Origin: Massariosphaeria phaeospora | Taxonomy: Eukaryota; Ascomycota; Dothideomycetes; Pleosporales | Length of the DNA: 64,000 bases | Assembly (NCBI GenBank): GCA_011032825.1 | Contig: JAADJZ010000006.1 | Span: forward strand, 1,178,001 to 1,242,000 | Direction: 5' to 3' | The notes under the pieces: generated by a model | What the model saw: the letters and a program-made list of their open reading frames with translations, nothing else | Databases searched by the model: none | Told to the model about the DNA's origin: nothing | Made by a program: the position numbers and the translations under genes | In this document: positions 30,095 through 41,165 of the stretch, one piece after another | Position numbering within the stretch: the stretch's first letter is position 1 | Layout: the number at the start of each line of letters is the position of its first letter

Positions 30095-31018
30095 TTAGTC
30101 ACACAAGATCATATCCACGTCCTTGAAGATAGGTGGATAGTTGTCGACATTGCTCTCCATGCCGTACTTGCGAAGACCCAAGCCCTTAGAGTAACAGCTC
30201 CAGCCCCAGGCCTCGAGACGGAGACCGAACCACTTCAGGCAATCCAGTTTTGCTTTGGCGAGAGGCTTTGAGGTCCAGTCCTTGAAAGAGGTGTTGCTTA
30301 GACGGAAGTCGGGCTTTGCGCCGCCGGTCCATGCGTAGAAGAAGGGATTGACTCCTGACTTGACTACTCAGAGGTGACAGGCAGGTGAGGTGATGAAGAG
30401 GCCTTCCTTGACGTTGGGTGGCTTGGGGGAAGTCTACATCCACACGTAGGGCTCGTCCGTGTCAAGGTCGGCGTCTTGGTCGTGCGGGATAGTAGTCTGC
30501 TGAAGTCGTCGGCTATAGAGAGTAATCTGGACGTTGATCGTATCGGTGGAGCGCATTGCCGTAGAGAAGCAGACGTCGACGCCAACAGCCGCCGGGGCGG
30601 AGCCAGCAGATACCATGGCAGTCCCCTTCTTGACCGATAGCAGATTCAACAAGGCAAACACCTTCTCCTGATCCATGTCGCCCAGCCCCTCAAGAAAGCC
30701 TACAACGCGCTGAATGCGGAGTAGCTCCTTGTAGTGCACGCCCGTCGGAAGTTTGTGATGGTTCAAGACGTCGCGACAATCGGCCTGGGAGAGATTGTCC
30801 ACTGCGGCCCAGATCTTGCTAGTTTCCTCGATAATCTCGAACGCGCGGGTCAGGTCGGCGCGGGCGGCGTCTCCTGCGGGGTCGGTTGCCGTGAGGCCGT
30901 GATACTCGAGGAGTACATCGACACAGTACTGCGACTTGATGTTGGTAGAGAGGGTTTCCGGCGCCGGGAGAGCTTCGATAAGCGCGCTCGGAGCTCCAGA
31001 AGATATCGGGAGTGCCAT
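30095..31018 (-). CDS. Hypothetical protein, two exons, 278 residues
   Basis: Exons on the minus strand are 30446-31018 and 30095-30358. The intron runs from a GTGTGG donor to a GTCAAG acceptor (87 bp) and joins DLDTDEPY to SGVNPFFYAWTGGAKPDF in frame. Without splicing the frame would stop at 30434, losing a clearly coding tail (KAKLDCLKWFGLRLEAWGWS). The start MALPISSGAPSALIEALPAP is the first ATG. The N-terminal 130 residues are helical (DLTRAFEIIEETSKIWAAVD). No signal peptide, membrane segment or known motif is seen. The weak donor is the main doubt about the model. The protein is not recognised, and its neighbour at 28483 is unrelated. Confidence 0.62.
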
Positions 31019-32366
31019 GCTTTACGTTTTGAACCAGGCGATGCAGAAATGGGTTTGAGTTGTCTCGACGAGGAAGGAAGAGCGCGGCGCTTTGAGAGAC
31101 AACCAAGTGTCGGGGCGCTAATCTAGGAAGATCATAGCTTGGCAATGATGGTGGAAAGGACCGGGCCGCGGATGAGTGATTGGTCCAACATTCTCGCCAC
31201 TACCAGTGTCAATGAAAGAAACATATAAAGAGCACCTTAAGCATGAGCATTCATTGCGGCTAGCATTCATGATATAAGCACTTTCGCTCGAGGCGTGATT
31301 GCTAGCGACGTTTGCTCGAGGTCTACCCAGAAACAACAAACTGTTTTATCGTACAATGTAGCTTCACGCAAAGGATGGGGTTTCTGAGTAGGTGGCAAGA
31401 TGTCCCCAATCCCAAATCTCCAAGCAACCTACACACCAGCTCAGGCGGTAATACTCAATTTATCCCCACCCATCAATCCAGGAGATCTTCGAGTCCATGC
31501 AAACCCTGTAGACGCAACATCCTTAGCCCAAGCCTTATAAAGCCACTCCCGGCCTGTATCAATCGCTCGAAGGCCTCCCGAGAACTCAATGCCTCCGTCC
31601 TCGTGAAGAGCGGTGTCCTAGTCCCTCCTCTTGGCAGCTAAGGAGAGCGAGCTCGGAAGGGCGTACAGGCAGTGTTGGTTCTCGTATGGTAGATGCAAGA
31701 TAAACCTGACAAGCTGCTATTGGCACAAGAACTCCCTGTGTTCCGCAACGCGTAGTCAAAGTTGTAGTGGTGGGAACTGGTACTCAGGAATCGATAGAGC
31801 AAACCTTGAGTACCGGACCTTGTGTGTGAAGCTGAGGATCTCGAGCCTGCAAAAGATGGTGTTGTATGTTCTAGTGTCGACCTAGTTGCCCTTTTGAGTA
31901 CTAGGTAGGACAGAAAGCGGTCGCAAACTTAGGGCCAAAGCGAGGGAGCCGCAACTTAGCACAGTGAAGATCGCGAGCTCAAAGTTAGTGGAAACAAGGG
32001 CGAGAGCAGGAGTCGTAGTTAGGCTGGCAGCGCCGGACCTCGTTGCACTCAGAAGCAGCCGCCGAAAGCTACGGTGCTGGAAAGCAGAGAGAAAGGCCTC
32101 ATAGAGAGCTTCGTGGAGAGCACTTCTCGCGGCACACGCCTCGCACCAAACCAGCGCAAAACGCGTGTAATTTACCATGACGTACCCCCCTCATCACCCA
32201 ACGCGTCACCAACGCGCCCTCCCTCCCCCCCACGCGCAATCTCGCGCCCCCGCGCCCCACCCAGCCTCCAGGCTCCACACCCACTCTTACAACCCCCCTC
32301 AAACATTTTTGTCCTATATATACTGTTTAAAAACGTCAAATCTCAATTAATCTTGAACAAAGCCTG
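31019..32366. other. Spacer
   Basis: No supported gene. A 109-codon plus-strand frame at about 31312-31641 lacks domains and start context. The region just upstream of the tRNA-like sequence is C-rich low complexity (about 32185-32300). Confidence 0.4.
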
Positions 32367-32461
32367 TGTGCCGTAATTGGATGCCCATAGCCGTTTAATG
32401 TTGTGGATCCTTTGGTCGATCTTAGGGTCGAAGGCCTGGGTCCGAATCCCAGTCGGCACAC
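32367..32461 (+). tRNA. tRNA-like sequence, isotype unresolved
   Basis: TGTGCCG at 32367-32373 pairs perfectly with CGGCACA at 32454-32460, as an acceptor stem would. Positions 32436-32452 form a good T-arm (CTGGG, loop TCCGAAT, CCCAG) and include a box B-like GGTCCGAATCC. The 62 bases between are about 20 longer than in a normal tRNA, so an intron in the anticodon loop is possible. A CCTTTGG segment (Pro UGG reading) fits poorly. The D-arm does not fold convincingly and box A is weak. It may be an intron-containing tRNA gene, a tRNA pseudogene or a tRNA-derived relic. Confidence 0.35.
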
Positions 32462-32884
32462 ATATGGGCTTTGTTTCGTAGAAATTTTTTTGGCGGTTTT
32501 TTTGGACGGGGAGGGGGATGGGGGGATGTGGGGATTTTTGCAGGTATGGAGGGGCTGGAATTTGAGGGTTGTGGTGGTGGGGAAGAGTGGTGGTGGGGAA
32601 GAGTGGTGGGTGGTGCTGATGGGGAATGTTGAGGAAGGGTGCGGAACTGACTGCTTGCGAAAGAGACTGCGCTCTTATCTTAGTAGAACTCGCCCTTGCT
32701 AACATTAAAGCTTAGGGCTTTTCTTGCTCTATGAAGGCGGTTTCAACTCTAGAGTGGCCTATTATGCCTGGCACTGAAAAGTCCACCTTTATCCATGCCA
32801 CGATCCACACTATTTCCACCAACCCCAAGCCAGCTTCATATCTCTCAACAACAGCCCGCTTATCCAAGGAAAGAAGCAAGCTCT
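32462..32884. other. Spacer with G-rich tract
   Basis: A G-rich, TGGGGA-type low-complexity run occupies about 32500-32620 on the plus strand, directly after a T-run at about 32487-32502 that could serve as a polymerase III terminator for the tRNA-like sequence. No gene is seen. Confidence 0.4.
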
Positions 32885-33222
32885 ACTCAGCTCCGCCGCA
32901 CCTCCAAGCGTTGAGAACTGCTCAGACGCGCTACCTAGACACAAATCTACAGACACGCACGCTCCTAGTCCGCCGTTCACACAGCCCCAATCTTCTCTCA
33001 CGACCAAGAGGTACCTTCCCATATCCCACCAGCTTAGCTCAGCTCAACTCAGCTCAACTCAGCTCCGCCACACCTCCAAGCGTCAAGAACTGCGCGGCCG
33101 CGCTACCTAGACACAAATCTACAGACACGCTACTATTTCGCCGTCCAAACAGCGCCAATCTTCCCCCCCGATCAAAAACGCACCTTCCTCTATCCCACCA
33201 GCTCCGCCCCCGCCCAGACTCC
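32885..33222. repeat. Tandem duplication of a 172-bp unit
   Basis: The unit at 32885-33056 is repeated at 33057-33222 with scattered substitutions and small indels. Shared landmarks are ACTCAGCTCCGCC, ACCTCCAAGCG, GCTACCTAGACACAAATCTAC and TATCCCACCAGCT, each offset by about 172 bp. A short TCAGCTCAAC run lies at the junction. Neither copy encodes a recognisable protein. Confidence 0.8.
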
Positions 33223-34094
33223 ATCCCCGGAGCAGCCAATCACGTGCCCAACCCCTTCACCCTCGCCACCTGACTTTCACCATGCCCGCAACAGCAGCAA
33301 ACTCTCCAATATACTACATATCTTACATTTTCCAAGATATAACAAGAGCTACGTCTGCTTTCGCACCCTATGCTCCCTCTCACTACAATTGCTGGACGCT
33401 GCGAAGCTAGCTCCGCAATGAGCGAAATGGGGGGGGGGCAATATGCAAGGGAGAAGACCGGGCGGGGATTTAGAGGACGCTGTTTTGTAACGGCAAACGT
33501 GAGAGCGTGGAGGCTAGGTATGTAGGTAGTACAAGGACGTGACGGACAGACAGTGCAATGCGAGCAGTCGCTAGAAGGATGGAAACCGAAAGGTCCGAAC
33601 AGAACAGCGTGCATGGCCAGCATACCCGACAGGTAGGTAGTTGTGAACCTTAACCTAACATTTAGGCTCAGGTGATAGACGGGCAATACTTCGGACACTC
33701 ACTGCCCGTATGAAGCCTAGAAGAGATACTTTGAAGGCGCAACAGGCCGCACGAGACACCTAGACGAGATCGAGGCAAACACCCACCCATTACCCAGTCG
33801 TGGTTAGTGCGCGGCGAAACGTCACTATGATCGTGGCAGTTACATCAAGGGCGAAGACAGCAGTCATTCGGGTGCTGTGTAGTGAGTGACACCTGGTTTG
33901 GAAACATAAATCGGTCAAAGGTAACAAGACAACACAGTGCATGCTATTGCTGCGCTGGGCTGGGCTGCTACCAAATTGGCAATGCTGCTACCAACGAGGA
34001 GGCCCCGTTCTTGCCACTGCTTCGATGATGCATTTCAAAGGCATATTAAAATGCTTTAGCTCAATACCAAGAATGGATATGAGATGCATCAGTG
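33223..34094. other. Spacer, 3' side of uso1
   Basis: No supported gene. It contains a run of ten Gs near 33430. Nothing else is recognised. Confidence 0.4.
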
Positions 34095-37000
34095 TCAATC
34101 CTCGTCTTCCTCGTCGTCATCGTCATCATCGCCCTCCCCATCCTCATCATCATCATCCTCCCCATCCGATATCTCCTCACCCAACTCCTTCAACCGTTTC
34201 TAAAACACGTCAGAAACACTCATCTCAGCCAAACAATCAGTCAGACAGTTACTCACCTTATCCCTCGACCTCTTCTCCTCCAAATCCCCCAGAATCACAA
34301 ACAAATCATCCAATTCCGTCTGTGCCGTCGCCCTTGCTTCTTCCTTAGCCTTGAGGCCCGCCTCAGCCTTCCGCAGCTTCTCCTCTGCATCTTTGACTTT
34401 CCACGTCTGGTCCTGCGTCTTCGTCTTCAGCTGCTGGTTCTCCGATTTCAGGCCCTCGATTGACTGCTGCAATGTTTCGTTCTCGTCTTTCAGCTGCTTG
34501 ATCTGCGCTTCGCTTTCGCGTAGGTGTGTTTGGAGGTTGCTCAGGGTTTGGGTGATGGTGGCGATCTCATCCCGCGTCCGTTGTTGAGTCTGCTCGAGGG
34601 TGCGCACGGTTTCGAGGGCTTCTTGTCGGGCTTTATCGGACGCGCTGAGGTGGCGCTCTAGTTCGACTCGAGCTTTGTTGGACTCCTGAAGCCTTTCGTC
34701 GTATTCCTGTTTGGTCTTGGTCATAGCTAGAGCGCTGTCTTTGCCAGCTTGGAGGACCTTGTTGTTGAGTGCAACCACCTGGAGATTGTGCCTGTTCTCT
34801 AGCTCCAGCCTTTCTTGCTTGTGATCACGTTCTCGGTTTCTGATTTCGGTATCATGATTCTTGTGCAATTCCTCATTGATCCGTTTGATGGTGTTAACCT
34901 GTGTCTGCGAAGACTCCTGCGTCTTGCGGTGATCGGCTTTCTCTTGGTTGAACTTTTGTTCAATGGTTAGGAGATCGGATTGCGTCTTCTCAATCGCTTT
35001 GATCTTCTCTTCGAGCTGGCCGCGCAAGGAGTCAACTAGGTCGCGATCGATGCCGTCGTGAGATTGATGCATTTCGATGACTGGGTCCCGATCTATTGCC
35101 CGAGATAGTCGACTAAAATTATCTTTCAAAAAGTCTACGAAGGCCTCATCGAAGAACACATCTGGTAGCGCTGCCCCTGATCCTCCAGCACGGGGCATGA
35201 CTTCAAAATCTCGCACAAGTGGATGCTGGCGTAATTGAGTGATGGCGTCAAGATACTTCTCTCGTCCTAATTTAGAGGCGAGGATATGCTGAAGCTCGCG
35301 GCGGGGAACGGGGGAGTCTTTGGTGGAGAACTCGTAGATGATACCGAGGATGACAACGCAGAGACCTCGAATCACGACTCGATCACTGCCGGGTCGTAGT
35401 AGAGCCTGGACAAGACTCTGGAGACTGCTGGCTTCGCCCAAGAAATCGTTCACTGCAGCAGCATCCTCAAACAGCCATGTAGATAGTAACATCAGGTAAG
35501 CGATGGGGATGCGTTCATCTTCGTCTAACTGTAGGCTCCCTATTAGGTTCCCGGTGAGTACTTGTATGCAGGTGACCACTTCTTCTCCACTCTCAGCGTC
35601 GCCCTCGGCAACCTGCATGAGAACATTTTTCGCCTCCCGGTCGTCGATGATCAGGTGTAGTATGAGCGTAGCGGCAAACCAGGTCCGGTAGGGATCGATT
35701 GTTTGAGAGCTCTGAGGTCCAGCAAGCAACGTAGTCAGGGCGTTCGCGGTCTCGTCTTCCCCTGCAACATGACCCCCGATGGCCCTATTGAGAAAATGGA
35801 GCCTGATTTGAATGTGGCTGTAGAAATACGCTTTGATGCACTCGCACGCAGCAAAGCGTGCATCGAAGAGCTCGTTGGAAGCCGGCGTCAGGGCAAGATT
35901 TAACAACGCATCAATCACATAAACTGTGGTGATCCCACTCGGGGAAGCAGCGCCATTCGTTTTGGGTTCAGTGATGGGACGAACTTGCAGCTGAGCAAAG
36001 CCTTCCTGGAGTCGAGCGTTGCCTCTGATCATGTCTGCGCACGTATTCAATGCCTCCACCTTGATAGGCGCAGCTGTGGTAGGATCAAAAGCCATGTTCA
36101 GAACTTGCTGCAAGAGTCCGTGTTTCTGGAAAGCGTTCTGGTTAGGGGGCGTGCTTGTGCTGCCTCTCACCAGAAACATGCGTAGGATTACAAGCAGTCC
36201 CCAAACATTCTTGTCGCTCTGCGGGCTGACCCAGTCATCCGCCTCTTCGGTGCTTGCCCGGGGTTTCTTTGGCTTTTTCGCGCCAGGGAGAAGGACCACA
36301 AACTTGGAAACTCCACCAGTTTCTCGCAATGTCGTCTGATTCGATGCGTTGAAGCGAACGAGGTTTGCGAGCAGCGAGAGGCAGTCCTGCACCGTCATGC
36401 CCCCTTGAGTGAGCCCCCCGTCCGCTTCCATGATGGCGAAAACTTTCTCAAATGCGCCTTCGAAGACAAAGAGCTTTTGTAGCTCGGACGAGGACTGTGA
36501 CAAGTCGGTAAGGAGGACGAGAGCCGCGTCGCGAACGGCGTCCCGTGGGTCGTCCAACGTGCCCACCAGCCGCGTGGTGCCCAGGGGCGCGGTCAAGACG
36601 CATTCTTGGGTGCGTTCCGGCCGTGCACTGGAGGCTGCTTGTATGAGCTGGAGCGAGTAGAGGCGGGGGTAGAAGTCGGGCTGCTCGAGGAGGTCGAGCA
36701 GGACGGTTATGTTATCTTGACGCTACCATAAGCTCAGCACGGGCAGAATGAGAGGCCAGGGTGCACTCACCTGGGTGAACTCATCGGCGAGCCACAATGC
36801 GATCTCCTCGGAGGCTTCTGGCTGGGTGCTCGTCAACTACAATTTCTACGCGAGACAGCGGCCACACAGCACTTACACTGTGCTCGTTGGGGTTGAACAG
36901 CATGAGCAGCGTCTCCAAGACCACCTTGATGGTGTCGACGTCCTCGGCATCCTTGGTCAGGCACGCAATGAGGCCGCGGAGAGCGCCCGAGGACACCGAG

Positions 37001-37152
37001 GCCGGGTAGTCTTTGGCGAAGCTGCGCAGGCCGAGGATGGCGGCACGGCGGTCTTCGAGCAGCGTGGCGCTGGCGAGGCGGCTGCTGAGGGTGCTGATGG
37101 TGTCCGTGGCCGTCTGTTTGGCCGGCGCCTGGGCATCGAGCATGCGCATCAT
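34095..37152 (-). CDS. uso1: Uso1/p115 vesicle-tethering protein
   Basis: Minus-strand exons are 36877-37152, 36771-36821, 34257-36722 and 34095-34199, for 965 residues. All three introns are GT-AG and preserve family sequence (NPNEHS to PEASEEIALWLADEFTQ to RQDNITVLLDLLE). Residues 1-600 form the armadillo-type globular head (TATDTISTLSSRLASATLLE, RRAAILGLRSFAKDYPASV, FEGAFEKVFAIMEADGG). From about residue 640 a long coiled coil follows, with heptads rich in Glu, Lys and Gln. The end is a highly acidic tail (EISDGEDDDDEDGEGDDDDD). Known role: p115/Uso1 tethers ER-derived COPII vesicles to the Golgi through Rab1/Ypt1 and SNAREs. The coiled coil is much shorter than in yeast Uso1 (about 1,790 residues), nearer to animal p115. 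It is divergent from rat1. Confidence 0.94.
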
Positions 37153-37937
37153 GTTCGCGGGTTGCCGATGCAGCTGTTCTACGACTTCATGGCGCTGCGC
37201 GGGAGGGGAGGGCTATGGAAGACGGAGCAGGCCCAGAGGTGATTGGACTACGACGGAGGGACTCGGTCGCACAGGCGTGGTATGCGGACTGCGGTGCCTG
37301 TGATGTCGAGTGCAGCGGTATTGCTGTTCGCGCACTGCATCTCACACTGCAGAGATGGCCACCTGCCTGCAGGCGTGAAGAAACCGGCGGTCCGTGCATG
37401 GTGAGGCTCGGCGGCGCTGGATTAACGTTGGCCCGTCCGCACCAGCGCTAGCGCTAGTGGCTTGGCATGCGTCTTTGAAAGAAAGTGCCGACCTGCGCGC
37501 AGTTCCCCGGTTGCTTTATCACCACCAAACCCACCGCCACTGTCCGCGTTGCCCACCATCTCGGGCGCCTAAACGCAGCTGGCCGACCTCAAGTGGTTTC
37601 TGCTATTCCTCCTCATCGCCAGCATCGGTACCCGCCTCAGCTCGACTCCAGTCGCGTCCGGCGGTCCCTACCTATCTTTTCCTTCAGCCGCTCCCGCTCC
37701 AGGGACTGCGCTCTTGGTACGTTTGCAACGCATCGCGCTGCGCCGAAAAAAACTCATCTCTCGCAGCCAAGGACCTTCCACGTTCGCTCACGATCCCCCG
37801 AGGCTCCCCGCAGCAAGTTTGAGCTTTGCGAAAGCTTTCTCCCCGCTCTGCGAAAACTTTCTCCCCGCTCTGCGTACACCTCTCGTCGAAGCACCAGGCT
37901 CTAAGCAGTACCTCGCGCTCACGAGCCCGCCGCCGCC
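37153..37937. promoter_or_regulatory. Divergent promoter region of uso1 and rat1
   Basis: The 785 bases between two head-to-head housekeeping starts must hold both promoters. The stretch is GC-rich with pyrimidine runs near the rat1 start, and no TATA box is seen. A repeated GAAAGCTTTCTCCCCGCTCTGC pattern (about 37828-37875) occurs twice just upstream of rat1. Confidence 0.5.
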
Positions 37938-40900
37938 ATGGGTGTCCCCGCCATGTTTCGCTGGCTCAGCCAGAAATACCCCAAGATCGTCTCCGGCGTG
38001 AAAGAGGAGATGCCCCAGGTCGTCGACGGCGTAACCATCCCGGTCGATCGCAGCAAGCCGAATCCCAACGAGGAAGAGTTTGACAACCTGTATCTCGATA
38101 TGAACGGCATTGTCCACCCTTGCTCGCATCCCGAAGACAAACCCGCGCCCAAGACCGAGTCCGACATGATGATGGCCATCTTCGAGTACATGGATCGCCT
38201 CGTCGGCATGGTCCGCCCGCGCAAGTTGCTGTATCTTGCCGTCGACGGTGTCGCGCCCCGCGCCAAGATGAACCAGCAGCGGTCCCGCCGCTTCCGGTCG
38301 GCCCGCGAAGCCAAAGAGAAAGACGAAGAGCGTGCCGAGTTTGTCAAGATGCTCAACTCGCAAAAAGCCAGCAGAGGTGAAGACATCAACACCCTCGATG
38401 AGGTGATTGAGAAGACGTGGGACTCGAACGCCATCACACCTGGCACACCCTTTATGCATCTTCTTGCTGAGAGTCTGGAATACTGGTGCTCGTACAAGTT
38501 CACCACTGATCCCTCCTGGAAGGACATGAAGGTCATCGTCTCGGACGCCTCTGTTCCCGGTGAAGGCGAGCACAAGATCATGAATTTTGTCCGATCCCAG
38601 CGCGCAATGCCGACGCACGACCCAAACACGCGCCATGTCATCTGCGGTCTTGACGCCGATCTCATCATGCTTGGGCTTGCCACCCATGAGCCGCACTTCC
38701 GGGTACTCCGAGAGGACGTTTTCTTTGATTCGGGCAAGGACAAGAAATGCCTACGGTGTGGAAGGAAGGGCCATATCCGGCAAAACTGCCCACATCCCGA
38801 CAACGGGACCCAGCTGACCGAGGCTGAGGCCGACGAAGAATGGGCTACGGCAGAACATCCTGCCAAGCCCCACATATGGCTCCATGTTAACGTCTTGCGC
38901 GAATACCTCGCCGTGGAAATGGATTCGAAACAGCGACGGTTTCCGTACAATCTTGAGCGCGCATTGGATGACTGGGTGTTCATGTGCTTTTTCGTCGGCA
39001 ATGATTTCCTTCCCCATCTGCCCAGCTTAGAGATTAGGGACCAAGGCATCGACACCCTCCTCCGCATCTGGCGAGAGCTCCTACCTAAAATGGACGACTA
39101 CATCACCAAGGACGGCTATCCTGACATGCACAGTGTGCAACTGGTTCTTGAGTCGCTCGCATCGAAAGAGGAAGGCATTTTTAGGAAACGGAAAGAGGTG
39201 TCAGACCGACAGGCCGCCAATCGTGCCCGACGCGAAGCTCAGCAGAACTCGTATCCCCGTGACAGGCAGGATGCGCCCAGCTTCAAGCGGGTCAAGGAAG
39301 ATACAAGCACATTCCTCAACGCAGGCATACCCTTTTTCGCCCCCCAGGACGCCCAATCAAATGAAGTTCGTAATGTTCACAAAGACATGATGGACACCAA
39401 AAACCAAACCAATAAGAGTGCTGCTGCGCAGCTGAAGGCTCTCATGAAAGCCAAAACTGATGGCTCGTCTGCCACGGATGGGGAGACAGCTCAAGAACCA
39501 GAGATAGTGTCCGTATCAGCTTCGGCTCCGTCAGCTCCAGACACCCCCGTTCACCTGGGTAAGCGCAAGCACGACGCAGTGGAAGACTCCGACAATGGCA
39601 CCCCTGGTCGCACCACGCCCGTTGTTCCCCAGTCACCTGTGCAATCCACTAAAAAAGAGGGCGAAATACCTGAAGACACGATCAAACTCTGGGAACCAGG
39701 TTACGAAGACCGGTACTATGTCCAAAAGTTCCATGTCGCTGCCGAGGACATTGAGTTTCGGCACAAGGTCGGGCGGGCTTACGCCGAGGGCTTGTGCTGG
39801 GTTCTCGCGTACTACATGCAAGGCTGTCCTTCGTGGACATGGTACTATCCGTATCACTATGCCCCTTTTGCAACGGATTTCGTTGCACTCGAGGACCTGG
39901 ATCCACGGACAATGTTCACAAAGGGCGTTCCCTTCCACCCCTACGAGCAGCTCATGGGTGTGCTACCTGCAGCATCCAACCATGCCATCCCTGAGCCATA
40001 TCGCATCTTAATGTCTGATCCGAAAAGCTCCATCATTGATTTCTACCCGGAAGACTTCCCCATCGACTTGAATGGGAAGAAGTTCGCCTGGCAAGGTGTC
40101 GCCGTGCTACCGTTCATTGATGAGAAGCGCCTATTGGCGGCTATGAAGGAGAAGTACGATGAACTGTCTGACGACGAAAAGAAGCGGAATGAATTTGGAA
40201 AAGAAACTCTCTTGTTCTCTCAGGAGAATGCTCTTTTCGAGACGGTCGACAACGCTTTCTATCGTAAGGGCGACTTGGATCTCGATCTCGATCCTGAAAA
40301 GAGTCAGGCACTCCACGGTTTTGCTGAGATTCACAGCATGTTCGTCTTGGACAGCCAACTTGTGCCTCCATTCGACGCTGTAGAAGAGGATGGGTTTGAG
40401 TTAGTGCAGGATCGCTCCATGAGAGTGCACTATGAAATGCCGAAGCTAGAGGCACAGCACGCACATCGTTCTATGCTCTTGAAGGGTGTGCAGCTCCCGC
40501 CCAAAGCTCTATCAGAAGGCGAAGAGGCCGAAGTTCGTCGCGCCCAAGACCGCAACAACCGCGGCGGCGGCCGTGGTGGGCGCGGTGGTTTCGGAAACGG
40601 GCGTGGTCGCGGTGGCGGTGGCTACGACAACGACCGCCAGAATTTCAATGGAGGTCGCGGTCCTCCTGACTACAGCCAAGGTAGTCGCGCCGGCTTCGAC
40701 AATGGCCGCGGTGAATATGGCAATGGTCGTGGTGGTTATGGCGGTGGTTACGGCGGTTACGATAATCGTGGCGGCTATGGAAATGGAAATGGTCGCGGCG
40801 GATACGGCGATCCGGGAGGCTATCCTCCTCGCGCCTTTCCGGGTGGACCGCCTCCACCCCGATGGAGCGGCAACGGCCAGTATGTCCCTCCGCCGCCGCC

Positions 40901-41165
40901 TGGATGGGTTCCTCCGCCTCAGTATGGAGGTCGCAATGGACCAGGAGGAGGACAGAACCAGTACCCACCACCGCGCCAGCAGACGTATAACAACGAACCA
41001 CCGCCTCGTCAAGCTCCCAACAACAACTCCCTGCGAGACGAGCAATTCTACAGGCCCGCTGATGAGATCCTTGGTCGCAATGGCGGCGGTGGCGGCCAAC
41101 GCGGAGGCGGACGTGGCGCCTACGATGGACGCGGCGGTCGTGGAGGCAACCAACCCCGCTACTGA
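37938..41165 (+). CDS. rat1: Rat1/Xrn2 nuclear 5'-3' exoribonuclease
   Basis: A single exon of 1,075 residues from an ATG in the strong context GCCGCCATGGG. The N-terminal XRN catalytic region starts GVPAMFRWLSQKYPKI. It carries the acidic metal-binding motifs (NLYLDMNGIVHPC, YLAVDGVAPRAKMNQQRSRR, SDASVPGEGEHKIM, CGLDADLIMLGLATHE, FFVGNDFLPHLP). A CCHC zinc knuckle (CLRCGRKGHIRQNC) lies at about residues 270-283, as is usual for the nuclear paralogue. The second conserved block reads RVGRAYAEGLCWVLAYYMQG-like (here KVGRAYAEGL). The last 200 residues are RGG, GGY and Pro-rich repeats. Known role: degrades uncapped RNA in the nucleus, processes rRNA and snoRNA ends and promotes polymerase II termination with its partner Rai1. 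Confidence 0.97.
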   Translation: MGVPAMFRWLSQKYPKIVSGVKEEMPQVVDGVTIPVDRSKPNPNEEEFDNLYLDMNGIVHPCSHPEDKPAPKTESDMMMAIFEYMDRLVGMVRPRKLLYLAVDGVAPRAKMNQQRSRRFRSAREAKEKDEERAEFVKMLNSQKASRGEDINTLDEVIEKTWDSNAITPGTPFMHLLAESLEYWCSYKFTTDPSWKDMKVIVSDASVPGEGEHKIMNFVRSQRAMPTHDPNTRHVICGLDADLIMLGLATHEPHFRVLREDVFFDSGKDKKCLRCGRKGHIRQNCPHPDNGTQLTEAEADEEWATAEHPAKPHIWLHVNVLREYLAVEMDSKQRRFPYNLERALDDWVFMCFFVGNDFLPHLPSLEIRDQGIDTLLRIWRELLPKMDDYITKDGYPDMHSVQLVLESLASKEEGIFRKRKEVSDRQAANRARREAQQNSYPRDRQDAPSFKRVKEDTSTFLNAGIPFFAPQDAQSNEVRNVHKDMMDTKNQTNKSAAAQLKALMKAKTDGSSATDGETAQEPEIVSVSASAPSAPDTPVHLGKRKHDAVEDSDNGTPGRTTPVVPQSPVQSTKKEGEIPEDTIKLWEPGYEDRYYVQKFHVAAEDIEFRHKVGRAYAEGLCWVLAYYMQGCPSWTWYYPYHYAPFATDFVALEDLDPRTMFTKGVPFHPYEQLMGVLPAASNHAIPEPYRILMSDPKSSIIDFYPEDFPIDLNGKKFAWQGVAVLPFIDEKRLLAAMKEKYDELSDDEKKRNEFGKETLLFSQENALFETVDNAFYRKGDLDLDLDPEKSQALHGFAEIHSMFVLDSQLVPPFDAVEEDGFELVQDRSMRVHYEMPKLEAQHAHRSMLLKGVQLPPKALSEGEEAEVRRAQDRNNRGGGRGGRGGFGNGRGRGGGGYDNDRQNFNGGRGPPDYSQGSRAGFDNGRGEYGNGRGGYGGGYGGYDNRGGYGNGNGRGGYGDPGGYPPRAFPGGPPPPRWSGNGQYVPPPPPGWVPPPQYGGRNGPGGGQNQYPPPRQQTYNNEPPPRQAPNNNSLRDEQFYRPADEILGRNGGGGGQRGGGRGAYDGRGGRGGNQPRY

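Noticed and set aside
37919..39067. Antisense frames of 302 and 382 codons across the start of rat1
   Set aside because: They mirror a conserved GC-rich coding region and show no domain. The sense strand is unmistakably Rat1.
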